Below, in pieces: positions 1 to 6,024 of a stretch of 6,315 bases of DNA (its first letter is position 1; every line of letters begins with the position of its first letter). Source of the DNA: Hyphomicrobiales bacterium. Lineage in GTDB: Bacteria > Pseudomonadota > Alphaproteobacteria > Rhizobiales > Beijerinckiaceae. The notes beneath the pieces are model-generated. The model made no database searches. It was not told the DNA's origin and was given only the letters and a program-made list of their open reading frames with translations. The position numbers were made by a program, and so were the translations under genes. The stretch spans positions 1 through 6,315 of the forward strand of contig JAQGKN010000177.1 in assembly GCA_028290085.1 (NCBI GenBank), given 5' to 3'.

Positions 1-221
1 ATGCCGAGCGACACCAGCACCCAGGCGAAAGCTATGGCGTGCCGCTCGAGCCATAAACCAGTGCGGCTCAGGCGCCCGCGCTTCTCGACCGGTTCGGTTG
101 CGAGCGCCGGTGCAACGGCAAGAGAAGTCACGGACGCTGTAACCGGCGTCGCTGCCGGAAAACTTCGCCTGCGCGATACCCCCGACGCGTTCGTAATGTC
201 GCTGTCCTGACGGGTCTTCAT
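1..221 (-). CDS. N-terminal fragment of an unrecognised, probably membrane-anchored protein (partial, runs off the left edge)
   Basis: I do not recognise this gene. A minus-strand frame opens with ATG at 219-221 and stays open to base 1, giving about 73 residues and no stop. An in-frame stop sits just upstream at 249-251, and no other start lies between. The first 55 residues are polar and rich in Ser, Thr, Ala and Arg, with an Arg cluster (SRRRSF) near residues 15-20. A charged stretch (TEPVEKRGRLSR) follows, and then a hydrophobic run, HAIAFAWVLVSLG, which looks like the start of a transmembrane helix. This layout suits a polytopic membrane protein such as a transporter permease with a cytoplasmic N-tail. 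RR-S-F followed by a weakly hydrophobic segment and APALA could instead be a poor Tat-like signal. Ribosome-binding support is weak (only CGGA and CGAG upstream). G/C at third positions is no better than in the opposite frame, so this call rests on the hydrophobic C-terminal run and the divergent layout. Confidence 0.4.
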   Translation of the reverse strand, partial: MKTRQDSDITNASGVSRRRSFPAATPVTASVTSLAVAPALATEPVEKRGRLSRTGLWLERHAIAFAWVLVSLG

Positions 222-310
222 CTCGAAATCCGATAATAAAAAAAGCCATCATAGGCTCGACTGCAAAGCTTGAATAGGCGGGACATTTCCGGCCGGCTCC
301 GGTTCTGCTA

Positions 311-324
311 TTGATCGTGGTCAA
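311..324 (+). promoter_or_regulatory. FixK/FNR-type operator (TTGA-N6-TCAA) upstream of the CBS-BON gene
   Basis: The bases TTGATCGTGGTCAA form a perfect TTGA-N6-TCAA inverted repeat. They match nine of the ten defined bases of the FNR consensus TTGAT-N4-ATCAA and fit the rhizobial FixK form TTG(A/C)-N6-(T/G)CAA. The centre is at 317.5, 65 bases before the CBS-BON start codon. An activator acting from -41.5 would put the transcription start near 359, leaving a leader of about 24 nt that contains the GGAGG site. The match and position are seen in the sequence; the consensus is established knowledge; binding is inferred. The site also lies 90 bases upstream of the divergent gene at the left edge and could serve it as well. 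Confidence 0.6.
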
Positions 325-344
325 AGCGCTGCCGCGGGACCGAG

Positions 345-350
345 CGCAAT
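345..350 (+). promoter_or_regulatory. Candidate -10 element for the CBS-BON gene
   Basis: CGCAAT keeps the final AAT of TATAAT and sits where a -10 hexamer should be if the FixK/FNR-like palindrome is centred at about -41.5. It predicts transcription starting near 358-359. On its own it is a weak match, and no good -35 hexamer precedes it, as is usual for class II activated promoters. It is supported only by its position relative to the palindrome. Confidence 0.25.
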
Positions 351-372
351 CCTTTGCTGAAACCTTTTCATT

Positions 373-377
373 GGAGG
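373..377 (+). promoter_or_regulatory. Ribosome-binding site that fixes the CBS-BON start
   Basis: GGAGG lies five bases before the ATG at 383. It favours this start over the in-frame TTG at 311, which would add 24 residues unlike the family and would place the FixK/FNR-like palindrome inside the coding region. Confidence 0.8.
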
Positions 378-382
378 ACACC

Positions 383-1090
383 ATGGAAGCCCGTCTTGTG
401 ATGACCTCACCGACGATTACGATTTCGCCCGACGTGCCGGTGCGGGAGGCGATCTCGACTATGCTACGCGCCCATGTCAGCGGACTGCCTGTCGTCAACG
501 CTGATGGCACGCTCGTCGGCATGCTGAGCGAGGGCGACCTTTTGCGGCGCGCTGAAATCGGCACGGAAAAGCAGCGCCCGAAATGGCTCGACTTCCTGCT
601 CGGCCCGGGCCGCAGCGCGGCCGACTACGTGCAGAGCCATTCGCGCCGCGTGGCGGATGTGATGACCGACGAACCCATCTCGGTGAACGAAGAAACGTCG
701 CTTGAGGAAGTTGTCGCCCTGATGGAAAAAAGGCGAATCAAGCGCCTGCCTGTCCTGCGCGACAACCGCGTCGTGGGCATTGTCACACGCGCGGACCTGC
801 TGCGCGCCTTCCTGAACGCCACAGAGGCGGTGGACATTGTCAAAGGCGGCGATGATGAAATCGGCCGTGGCCTCATCGCGGAGATCGATGCTCACAATTG
901 GGCGCCGCCCGGCGCGATCCATGTCGCTGTGCATGACGGCCATGTCACGCTGAGCGGCACGATCTTCGATGAGCGCGAGCGCGATGCCATCCGCGTGTGT
1001 GCCGAGAATCGTCCCGGCGTGCGCGGCGTCACCGATCAGTTGGTCTGGGTGGATCCGACCAACGGCTCCTTCATGGCGCCGCCGCTCTAG
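383..1090 (+). CDS. CBS-CBS-BON domain protein
   Basis: This is a 235-residue protein with no signal peptide or membrane segment, so probably cytoplasmic. Residues 1-57 form a first CBS domain (VMTSPTITISPD, then HVSGLPVVNADGTLVGMLSE and GDLLRR). Residues 91-146 form a second (VMTDEPISVNEETSLEEVV, RIKRLPVLRDNRVVGIVTR, ADLLRAF). Residues 160-223 form a C-terminal BON domain (HVAVHDGHVTLSGTI, PGVRGVTDQLVWV). The pair of CBS domains should make a Bateman module, which in this family usually binds adenine nucleotides or similar ligands; BON domains are thought to bind membranes or other proteins. No enzyme domain is attached, so a sensory or regulatory role is inferred. It stands alone on the plus strand. 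Its upstream region carries a FixK/FNR-like site, which suggests induction at low oxygen. Its stop TAG (1088-1090) overlaps the stop of the converging MFS gene. The domain call is firm; the ligand and target are unknown. Confidence 0.93.
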   Translation: MEARLVMTSPTITISPDVPVREAISTMLRAHVSGLPVVNADGTLVGMLSEGDLLRRAEIGTEKQRPKWLDFLLGPGRSAADYVQSHSRRVADVMTDEPISVNEETSLEEVVALMEKRRIKRLPVLRDNRVVGIVTRADLLRAFLNATEAVDIVKGGDDEIGRGLIAEIDAHNWAPPGAIHVAVHDGHVTLSGTIFDERERDAIRVCAENRPGVRGVTDQLVWVDPTNGSFMAPPL

Positions 1091-2322
1091 ACTCCGATCT
1101 TCTGCCGGTCGCGCAATCCGGGGAACATGCGCATCCATGCGACCGCTGCGATGACTGCGCTGGCGCCGCCAAAGAGCACTGCGGGCACGGCGCCAATGAA
1201 ATGCGCGAGGGTGCCCGACTCGAATTCACCGAGCTGGTTCGAGGTGCCCGTGAGAATCGTATGCACTGCCATGACGCGGCCGCGCATCTCATTGGGCGTC
1301 TCGATCTGGATCAGCGATTGGCGAATGACGACGCTGACCATGTCTGCCGCGCCGAGCACCAGCAGGAAACAGGCCGCTGATATAATGCTGGTCGAGAGGC
1401 CGAAGCCGATCGTGCAGCAGCCATAGATGATGACGCAGATGAACATGGTGCGGCCGACATGGGCGCGCAGCGGGTAATTGGCCAGCACAAGCGCCGCGCC
1501 GATGGAGCCGATGGAGGTCATCGCGCGCAGGACGCCGAGACCCCATGGCCCCGTCTCGAAAATGTCCTTGGCGAAGACCGGCAAGAGCGCCGTGGCGCCG
1601 CCAAGCAGAACTGCCACGAGGTCGAGCGTGATGGCGCCCAGAATCACGGGCCGCGACCAGATGAAACGGTAGCCCGCGACGATCACAGACCAGGTGGCGC
1701 GCACATTCTCCGCACGCGGAGGCCGGGTACGGATTGCAATTGCAAGAATCACGGCCAGCACGAAACAGAATGTCGCGAAGGCGAAGGGCACCATGGTGCC
1801 GAAGGGAAACAGCAGGCCACCGAGCGCAGGGCCGCCAACATTGGCCATCTGGTTGGTCGAATTGTTCCAGGCGACGGCGCTGGGGAATTCCTCGTCGGGG
1901 ATGAGATTGGTCATGAGTGCCTGCCCCGCCGGATTGGCGAAGGCCCGGGCGGCACCGACGAAGACGATGGTCGCGTAGATCGGATACATCCGCCCCGCCT
2001 CGACACCGCCGTTCAGCACCAGCAGAAACAGTACACCTGCGCAGAGCGCCATGGCGGCGCAGCCCAGAATGACGATGAGGCGGCGGTCGTAGCGATCAGC
2101 CGTGGGGCCCGTGATGAGCGAGAGCGGCACCGAAGGGATGAAGGCACAGAGGCCGATGAGGCCGAGCGCGAAAGGATCGTGCGTCAGCGCATAAACCAGC
2201 CAGGCAACGGCGATATTCTGGACCTGCAGTCCGAGCGTCCAAAGAAAACGCGCTCCGACGTAATTGCGATAGTCGCGGAAGCGGAAAACGGCCATGCCGC
2301 TCCGTCTGGCATCACTGCTCAT
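1087..2322 (-). CDS. MFS transporter, MFS_3 / EntS-like type
   Basis: This is a 411-residue hydrophobic protein with roughly twelve predicted transmembrane helices, the usual MFS length. It begins with a short basic tail and the FRFRDYRNYVGARF lead-in common in this group. The loop after helix 2 has the motif A-like TGPTADRYDRR (71-81), with D76, R77 and the Arg pair 80-81. Residues 131-171 (PAGQALMTNLIPDEEF, then NVGGPALGGLL) and ETPNEMRGRVMAV (341-353) are typical of the MFS_3 branch, which includes the enterobactin exporter EntS. Proton-driven export of a small molecule across the inner membrane is therefore likely, but the substrate cannot be read. It is last in the minus-strand gene run, 30 bases after the acyl-CoA synthetase. 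The ATG at 2322 has only a distant GGGAG (13-base gap). The ATG at 2295, nine residues in, has GGAG four bases before it and may be the real start. No terminator hairpin with a U-tract follows the stop. Confidence 0.93.
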   Translation of the reverse strand: MSSDARRSGMAVFRFRDYRNYVGARFLWTLGLQVQNIAVAWLVYALTHDPFALGLIGLCAFIPSVPLSLITGPTADRYDRRLIVILGCAAMALCAGVLFLLVLNGGVEAGRMYPIYATIVFVGAARAFANPAGQALMTNLIPDEEFPSAVAWNNSTNQMANVGGPALGGLLFPFGTMVPFAFATFCFVLAVILAIAIRTRPPRAENVRATWSVIVAGYRFIWSRPVILGAITLDLVAVLLGGATALLPVFAKDIFETGPWGLGVLRAMTSIGSIGAALVLANYPLRAHVGRTMFICVIIYGCCTIGFGLSTSIISAACFLLVLGAADMVSVVIRQSLIQIETPNEMRGRVMAVHTILTGTSNQLGEFESGTLAHFIGAVPAVLFGGASAVIAAVAWMRMFPGLRDRQKIGV

Positions 2323-2352
2323 GAAAAACCACGTGCTCCCGCTCCTGTCGCA

Positions 2353-4428
2353 TCATCGCCAGAGGACTCGGATGTCCAGCGCGATCACGCCTGCCCCTGC
2401 TTCGCGCACGACGAGAGGGTTGATCTCGATGTCCGCAATCTCCGCGCGATGATCGAGGAAAAAGCGTCCGAGCGCCAGTGCCGCCTCGCTCAGCGCTGCG
2501 TGATCGGCCGCCGGACGGCCGCGATAGCCCGCGAGCAGACGCGCCAGTTTCAGGTCGGAGATCATGCCCTCGACCTCATTTTGCTCCAGTGGCAGCATGG
2601 CGAGCTTCGCGTCGTCGAGCAGTTCGACGAGAATGCCGCCCGAACCGACGAGCAGCATGGGACCATAGAGCGCATCGTCGCGCGCGCCGACGATGGCCTC
2701 GATGCCACCTGTGACCATCTGCTGCACGTCGAAGCCCTCGATGCGCGCATCGCCCGCGCGCGTGAGCATCTGCTGGGCCGCCGCACGCACTGCTTGCGTG
2801 TCCCGCAGGTCGAGCGCGACACCGCCAGATTCGGTCTTGTGCAGGATATCGGGCGAGCGGATTTTCAGCGCGACGGGAAAGCCGATGCGCGCGGCGGCTT
2901 CAGCGGCCGCCTCGGGGCTCGCGGCCTGCTCGCTGCGCGGGGCGTGGATGCCGTAGCTCGCGAGCTTTGCATGCAGCGTCTCGGGCGTGATGCCGGTGGG
3001 CTTCGCGGGTTCGGGTCTACGCGGTTCGCGTCCCTGCCGTGCGGCGTGAAACCAGAGCGCGTTCATCGCGCGCAACGTCGGTTGCAGGCCCTGCAGAAAC
3101 GGGAATCCCACTGCGTCCTGAAGCACCTGCCCTTCCGCGCTGACCTGATAAGTCATGCGCGCAAAACCGAGCACCGGCTTGTCTGTCGTAGCTAGCATGT
3201 CGCGCAGCGGCGTTGTGTCTTCCCATGTCTTGGTGCGGCGGCCCGGCAATTGTCCGGCCCATGCTAGCATGTCCACGCCCTCGTCGGCGGCGACAATGGA
3301 GCAGAGATCGGCGGCGGCTTTCAGCGTCGAGGGAATGCCAACATCCAGCGGGTTTCGCGGCTTGATCTCGTCCTGCATGTAGGGCCGCAGGTTACGATCC
3401 GTCTCGGGGGAGAAGCTGGCGAGCGTGGCGCCTTCACTCTCCACGTAATCGTAGAGCATGTCGACCGTGCCACCGGACGTGGTGACGAAGCCGATGCGGG
3501 GACCCCGCGGACGGCGCGTCGACTGGAAGGCCAGCGTCGTCTCCACGATATCGTCGAGATTGACGCAATGGACGATGCCGTAGCGGTCGCACATCGCCTG
3601 AAAGGCTTGGTAATCGCCTGCAATTGCGCCGGTGTGCGATTGTGCGGCCTCGCGCGAGCGCGCGGTAGCGCCCGTCTTCAGCGCGAGTATCGGCTTGCCG
3701 CAAGCGAGCGCGCGCGCGGCAGCATTCATGAAGGCGCGCGGGCGGCGGATGCCTTCGACAAACAGCACGATCAGGCGCGTGTGTTCATCGTCGACGAGAA
3801 AGTTCACGTAATCGGCGAGATCGAGATCGATCTCGTTGCCCGAGGAGATGCCGTAGGAAAAGCGCAGGCCGCGCGACGCGCCCGTCTTCATGAAGAATTG
3901 CAACGTGCCGCCAGACTGGAACACGCAGCCGACCGGCCCCGGATCAAGCGCTGCCAGTTCAGGATTGGGATAGGCGAACAGCTTTTCACGGAAGGAATGC
4001 GCGCCCATGCAATTGGGCCCTGCGAGCCGCATCGGCGAACGCCTGAGGAATTCGCGAACCCATGCTCCGCGCGCCTGCGAGGCCGGATCTTCGCCGTCGC
4101 CAACACCGCCTGCGTAGATCGTGGCGGAGCGAATTCCGCGCGCCGCAGCGTCTTCCAGCACATCGGTTACCGCAGTCGCGGGCACGATGATCATGGCATG
4201 ATCGACGGCTTCAGGCAGATCGCGCAGAGAGGGATAGGCCTTCTCGCCAAAGACCGTGCTCTGGCGCGGATTGACGAGATAGAGCTTTCCGGGAAAGCCA
4301 TGCTCGCGCAAGGCGCCGACGATCTGGGCAGGCCATCGCCCGCGCTCAGACGCGCCCACGAGTGCAAGCGAGCGCGCACGCAGCACGCTGTCAGCCGAGC
4401 GAAACGCATCGGCGCCGGAATCGGCCAT
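2353..4428 (-). CDS. NDP-forming acyl-CoA synthetase (acetate--CoA ligase, ADP-forming family), fused alpha-beta form
   Basis: This 691-residue protein belongs to the family that interconverts acyl-CoA plus ADP and phosphate with acid, CoA and ATP. Residues 15-115 are the CoA-binding Rossmann domain (SLALVGASERGRWP, LYLVNPRQ, ATIYAGGVGDGE). Residues about 135-460 hold the two succinyl-CoA-ligase-like domains. They include SGGTLQ (172-177) and AAQSHTGAIAGDYQAF, where H265 is the expected phosphorylated histidine. Residues about 480-691 are the ATP-grasp domain, with LKIRSPDILHKTESGG (521-536), GPMLLVGSGGILVELLDD (589-606) and EINPLVV (668-674). H530 in the HKTE motif is probably the second phosphate-carrying histidine. 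All key residues seem intact and the length is normal for fused forms. The cytoplasmic enzyme's acid cannot be told from sequence; relatives act on acetate, other short acids or aromatic acids. The start at 4428 has GGAGG five bases upstream and precedes the first conserved block, so it is preferred to the in-frame TTG at 4488, which lies inside the end of the DUF1194 gene. Confidence 0.94.
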   Translation of the reverse strand: MADSGADAFRSADSVLRARSLALVGASERGRWPAQIVGALREHGFPGKLYLVNPRQSTVFGEKAYPSLRDLPEAVDHAMIIVPATAVTDVLEDAAARGIRSATIYAGGVGDGEDPASQARGAWVREFLRRSPMRLAGPNCMGAHSFREKLFAYPNPELAALDPGPVGCVFQSGGTLQFFMKTGASRGLRFSYGISSGNEIDLDLADYVNFLVDDEHTRLIVLFVEGIRRPRAFMNAAARALACGKPILALKTGATARSREAAQSHTGAIAGDYQAFQAMCDRYGIVHCVNLDDIVETTLAFQSTRRPRGPRIGFVTTSGGTVDMLYDYVESEGATLASFSPETDRNLRPYMQDEIKPRNPLDVGIPSTLKAAADLCSIVAADEGVDMLAWAGQLPGRRTKTWEDTTPLRDMLATTDKPVLGFARMTYQVSAEGQVLQDAVGFPFLQGLQPTLRAMNALWFHAARQGREPRRPEPAKPTGITPETLHAKLASYGIHAPRSEQAASPEAAAEAAARIGFPVALKIRSPDILHKTESGGVALDLRDTQAVRAAAQQMLTRAGDARIEGFDVQQMVTGGIEAIVGARDDALYGPMLLVGSGGILVELLDDAKLAMLPLEQNEVEGMISDLKLARLLAGYRGRPAADHAALSEAALALGRFFLDHRAEIADIEINPLVVREAGAGVIALDIRVLWR

Positions 4429-4431
4429 AGT

Positions 4432-4439
4432 CCCCTCCC
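4432..4439 (-). promoter_or_regulatory. Strong ribosome-binding site of the acyl-CoA synthetase gene
   Basis: Read on the minus strand, GGGAGGGG precedes the ATG at 4428, with GGAGG spaced five bases from it. It decides this start over the upstream TTG at 4488. The 56-base gap (4429-4484) also holds a run of five C on the minus strand at 4475-4479, which could pair with the G-rich site, and an A6 run at 4445-4450. No promoter hexamers stand out in the gap. Confidence 0.75.
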
Positions 4440-4484
4440 AGATCTTTTTTCTTGGTCCTTGTGTCGCGCTGATTGGGGGAAGCG

Positions 4485-5162
4485 TCAAGGCAGTGAGGCA
4501 ATCTCCGCGATCAGCTTGCGCAGGATCGCATCGCCGAAGGCGTCGTAATCGCGCACCGCAATCATGAAAGAGCCCTCGCCGCCGATGACCTCTTCGGAAT
4601 AATGGCGGTCGAGAAAAGGCTCGACGGAGAGGATGGGCAGGCCGTTGATGACGATGCCTTTGGCGACCGCCTCGTCGCGTGCGTCGCTGGCCTCGCGGCC
4701 GCTCGTGTTGGCGCCGTCACCCGAGACATCGATTACGCGGCGTGACGGCTCGTTGGGCGCGGTGGCCATGAGGGTGACGCCTCGGTCGATGGCGCCACTG
4801 ATCGAGGTGCCACCGCCGAAGAGCATGCGCGGGGTTGCCTCGATGGCGGCTGCGAACGCCTCCGCGCTGTCCTGATCGCGCACGATCATCCAGCCGACAG
4901 CCTCGGCTTGCATGCGAGGCCCAGTCCATTGATACATGGTGACGGCGATGGCACCGATCATGCCGGAGTGGATGGCGCGCCAGACGCGCGGATTGCGAAA
5001 AGCCGCTGCGTAACCGCGCTTTTGCAATTCGAAACGGCGCTGATCGACACTGCCCGACGCGTCCACCGCGAGTGCGAGATTGAGATCCACTGGCTCGGCC
5101 CGCGCGGGCGCCGCGCCAGCGAGGACGATCAGTAGGGCGAGCGCAGACAGATGACGCGGCAT
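4485..5162 (-). CDS. DUF1194 family secreted protein with a von Willebrand factor A-like fold
   Basis: This 225-residue protein has a clear Sec signal peptide: a basic start (MPRH), the hydrophobic core LSALALLIVLAGAAP and a likely cleavage after ARA at residue 22, so a periplasmic location is expected. The mature part starts with a VWA-type metal-site motif, LAVDASGSVD, giving D34, S36 and S38 (DxSxS). It continues with GGGTSISGAI around T119 and DVSGDGANTSG, with D145 and D149, so a complete MIDAS-like site appears present. These blocks and the length are typical of DUF1194, a family frequent in Alphaproteobacteria with no assigned function. Binding of a divalent metal and a protein partner is inferred from the fold. 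The gene lies between the molybdenum hydroxylase subunits (67-base gap) and the acyl-CoA synthetase (56-base gap) on the same strand. The ATG at 5162 has GGAG seven bases upstream, and that site is inside a strong hairpin, so its translation may be controlled. Confidence 0.92.
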   Translation of the reverse strand: MPRHLSALALLIVLAGAAPARAEPVDLNLALAVDASGSVDQRRFELQKRGYAAAFRNPRVWRAIHSGMIGAIAVTMYQWTGPRMQAEAVGWMIVRDQDSAEAFAAAIEATPRMLFGGGTSISGAIDRGVTLMATAPNEPSRRVIDVSGDGANTSGREASDARDEAVAKGIVINGLPILSVEPFLDRHYSEEVIGGEGSFMIAVRDYDAFGDAILRKLIAEIASLP

Positions 5163-5163
5163 G

Positions 5164-5216
5164 CTGGCACTCCGCAGAGGACGGCCGATCTTACGGCAGC
5201 CTCCGCGGAAAGCCAG
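5164..5216 (-). promoter_or_regulatory. Long imperfect hairpin between the medium subunit and DUF1194 genes, covering the DUF1194 ribosome-binding site
   Basis: Arms 5164-5180 and 5200-5216 are 17 bases each. As DNA, 14 of 17 positions pair. In minus-strand RNA two of the three mismatches become G-U pairs (5170/5210 and 5176/5204), leaving only one U-U mismatch (5169/5211). A small inner stem, 5184-5187 with 5194-5197, closes a six-base loop. The foot is one base before the DUF1194 ATG, and the top of the element begins 13 bases after the stop codon of the medium subunit. GGAG of the ribosome-binding site (5173-5170) lies in the 3' arm and would be paired. No U-tract follows, so simple intrinsic termination is unlikely. 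Translation control, transcript processing or protection of the upstream message are the better options. The pairing is seen in the sequence; the function is inferred. Confidence 0.55.
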
Positions 5217-5229
5217 TGTGTGTGCGACC

Positions 5230-6024
5230 TCAGGCGCGCGAGAGAACCGCGCGTTTGGCGAGCACGCCGATCACATGCGCGCGATAGGCTGCGCTCGCAT
5301 GCATGTCCGCGTTCAGGCCATCGGCATCGACCTTGATGCCTTCCAGGCTCTTGGCCGAGAAGTCCTTGGACAGAGCTTCTTCCATCTCGCTGACGCGGAA
5401 GGCGGACCCGCCTGCCCCGGTGACTGCAACGCGCACGCCGTCCTTCGTCTGCACGACGAGAACGCCAACGACCGCGTAGCCCGACGCCGGGTTGCGCAGC
5501 TTCTGGTAGTTGGACCAGACCGGAATGGGAAAGCGCACCGTGGTGATGATTTCGCCCGGCTCCAGCGCCGTTTCGAACAGGCCGACGAAGAAATCCTCGC
5601 CCGCGATCTTGCGCTGGTTGGTGACGACGGTGGCGCCAAAACCCAGCACGGCGGCGGGATAATCGGCGGCCGGATCGGCATTGGCGATGGAGCCGCCGAT
5701 GGTGCCGCGATGGCGCACGGCGGGATCGCCGATCTGGCCCGCGAGGCCGGCCAGACCCGGAATGGTTTCCAGCAGGAGCGTCGACGCTGCGACATCGGCG
5801 TGGCAGGTCATGGCGCCGATGACGATGTCGTCACCATCGCGGCAGATGCCCTTGATGTCGGGGATGGCGCCAAGATCGACGAGATCGGTCGGCTCGGCGA
5901 GGCGCTGCTTCAGCGTCGGCAGCAAGGTCATGCCGCCCGCGATGAGCTTGGGGTCCTCGCAGGAGCCGAGCAATTTGGCAGCGTCCCCGACTGCGACCGG
6001 CGTGTGGAAGGTGAAGTCCTGCAT
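5230..6024 (-). CDS. FAD-binding medium subunit of a xanthine dehydrogenase / CO dehydrogenase-family molybdenum hydroxylase (CoxM-like)
   Basis: This is a 264-residue cytoplasmic flavoprotein subunit. In this family it passes electrons from the two [2Fe-2S] clusters of the small subunit to an acceptor through FAD. Residues 1-165 are the FAD-binding domain, with LIAGGMTLLPTLKQRL (AGG at 29-31) and the hallmark RGTIGGSIANADPAADYPAA (106-125), both flavin-contacting loops. Residues about 170-264 are the CO-dehydrogenase flavoprotein C-terminal domain (VAVTGAGGSAFRVSEMEEAL, then ADMHASAAYRAHVIGVL). Length is normal and there is no insertion for a [4Fe-4S] cluster, so it is not of the 4-hydroxybenzoyl-CoA reductase type. 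Its ATG overlaps the TGA of the small subunit gene by one base (UGAUG), implying translational coupling, with GGAGAAGG just upstream. An in-frame TTG at 6108 would add 28 residues unlike the family and lies inside the small-subunit gene. The substrate is set by the large subunit, which is not in view, so CO oxidation itself is not shown. Confidence 0.95.
   Translation of the reverse strand: MQDFTFHTPVAVGDAAKLLGSCEDPKLIAGGMTLLPTLKQRLAEPTDLVDLGAIPDIKGICRDGDDIVIGAMTCHADVAASTLLLETIPGLAGLAGQIGDPAVRHRGTIGGSIANADPAADYPAAVLGFGATVVTNQRKIAGEDFFVGLFETALEPGEIITTVRFPIPVWSNYQKLRNPASGYAVVGVLVVQTKDGVRVAVTGAGGSAFRVSEMEEALSKDFSAKSLEGIKVDADGLNADMHASAAYRAHVIGVLAKRAVLSRA

Noticed and set aside
1..210. A 69-codon plus-strand open frame at the left edge.
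   Set aside because: The ATG is at the very first base with no visible upstream context, the product is Arg/Ser/Ala-rich with no motif, and the opposite strand gives a more protein-like sequence ending in a hydrophobic run.
270..275. TTGAAT as a possible -35 element on the plus strand.
   Set aside because: No acceptable -10 hexamer lies 16-18 bases downstream, and the FixK/FNR-like site gives a better explanation of the promoter.
289..296. Perfect palindrome CCGGCCGG in the divergent intergenic region.
   Set aside because: It is a short self-complementary GC run, common in GC-rich DNA, with no flanking symmetry or U-tract to make it an operator or terminator.
464..1138. A 224-codon minus-strand open frame opposite the CBS-BON gene.
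   Set aside because: It is codon-aligned antisense to a protein with clear CBS and BON motifs; its own product matches nothing I recognise.
1459..3195. A 578-codon open frame on the plus strand spanning the MFS and acyl-CoA synthetase genes.
   Set aside because: Its codons align exactly opposite those of the two minus-strand genes. It stays open only because TTA, CTA and TCA are rare there. Its product is charged, low in hydrophobic residues and family-free, while the minus-strand proteins have full conserved motifs.
3191..3273. Direct repeat GCTAGCATGTC at 3191-3201 and 3263-3273.
   Set aside because: Both copies encode the same short peptide, DMLA, in the acyl-CoA synthetase frame; it is coincidental and not a mobile-element or regulatory repeat.
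3568..4548. A 326-codon plus-strand open frame.
   Set aside because: It lies in the same codon-aligned antisense register against the acyl-CoA synthetase; no domain or ribosome-binding support was seen.
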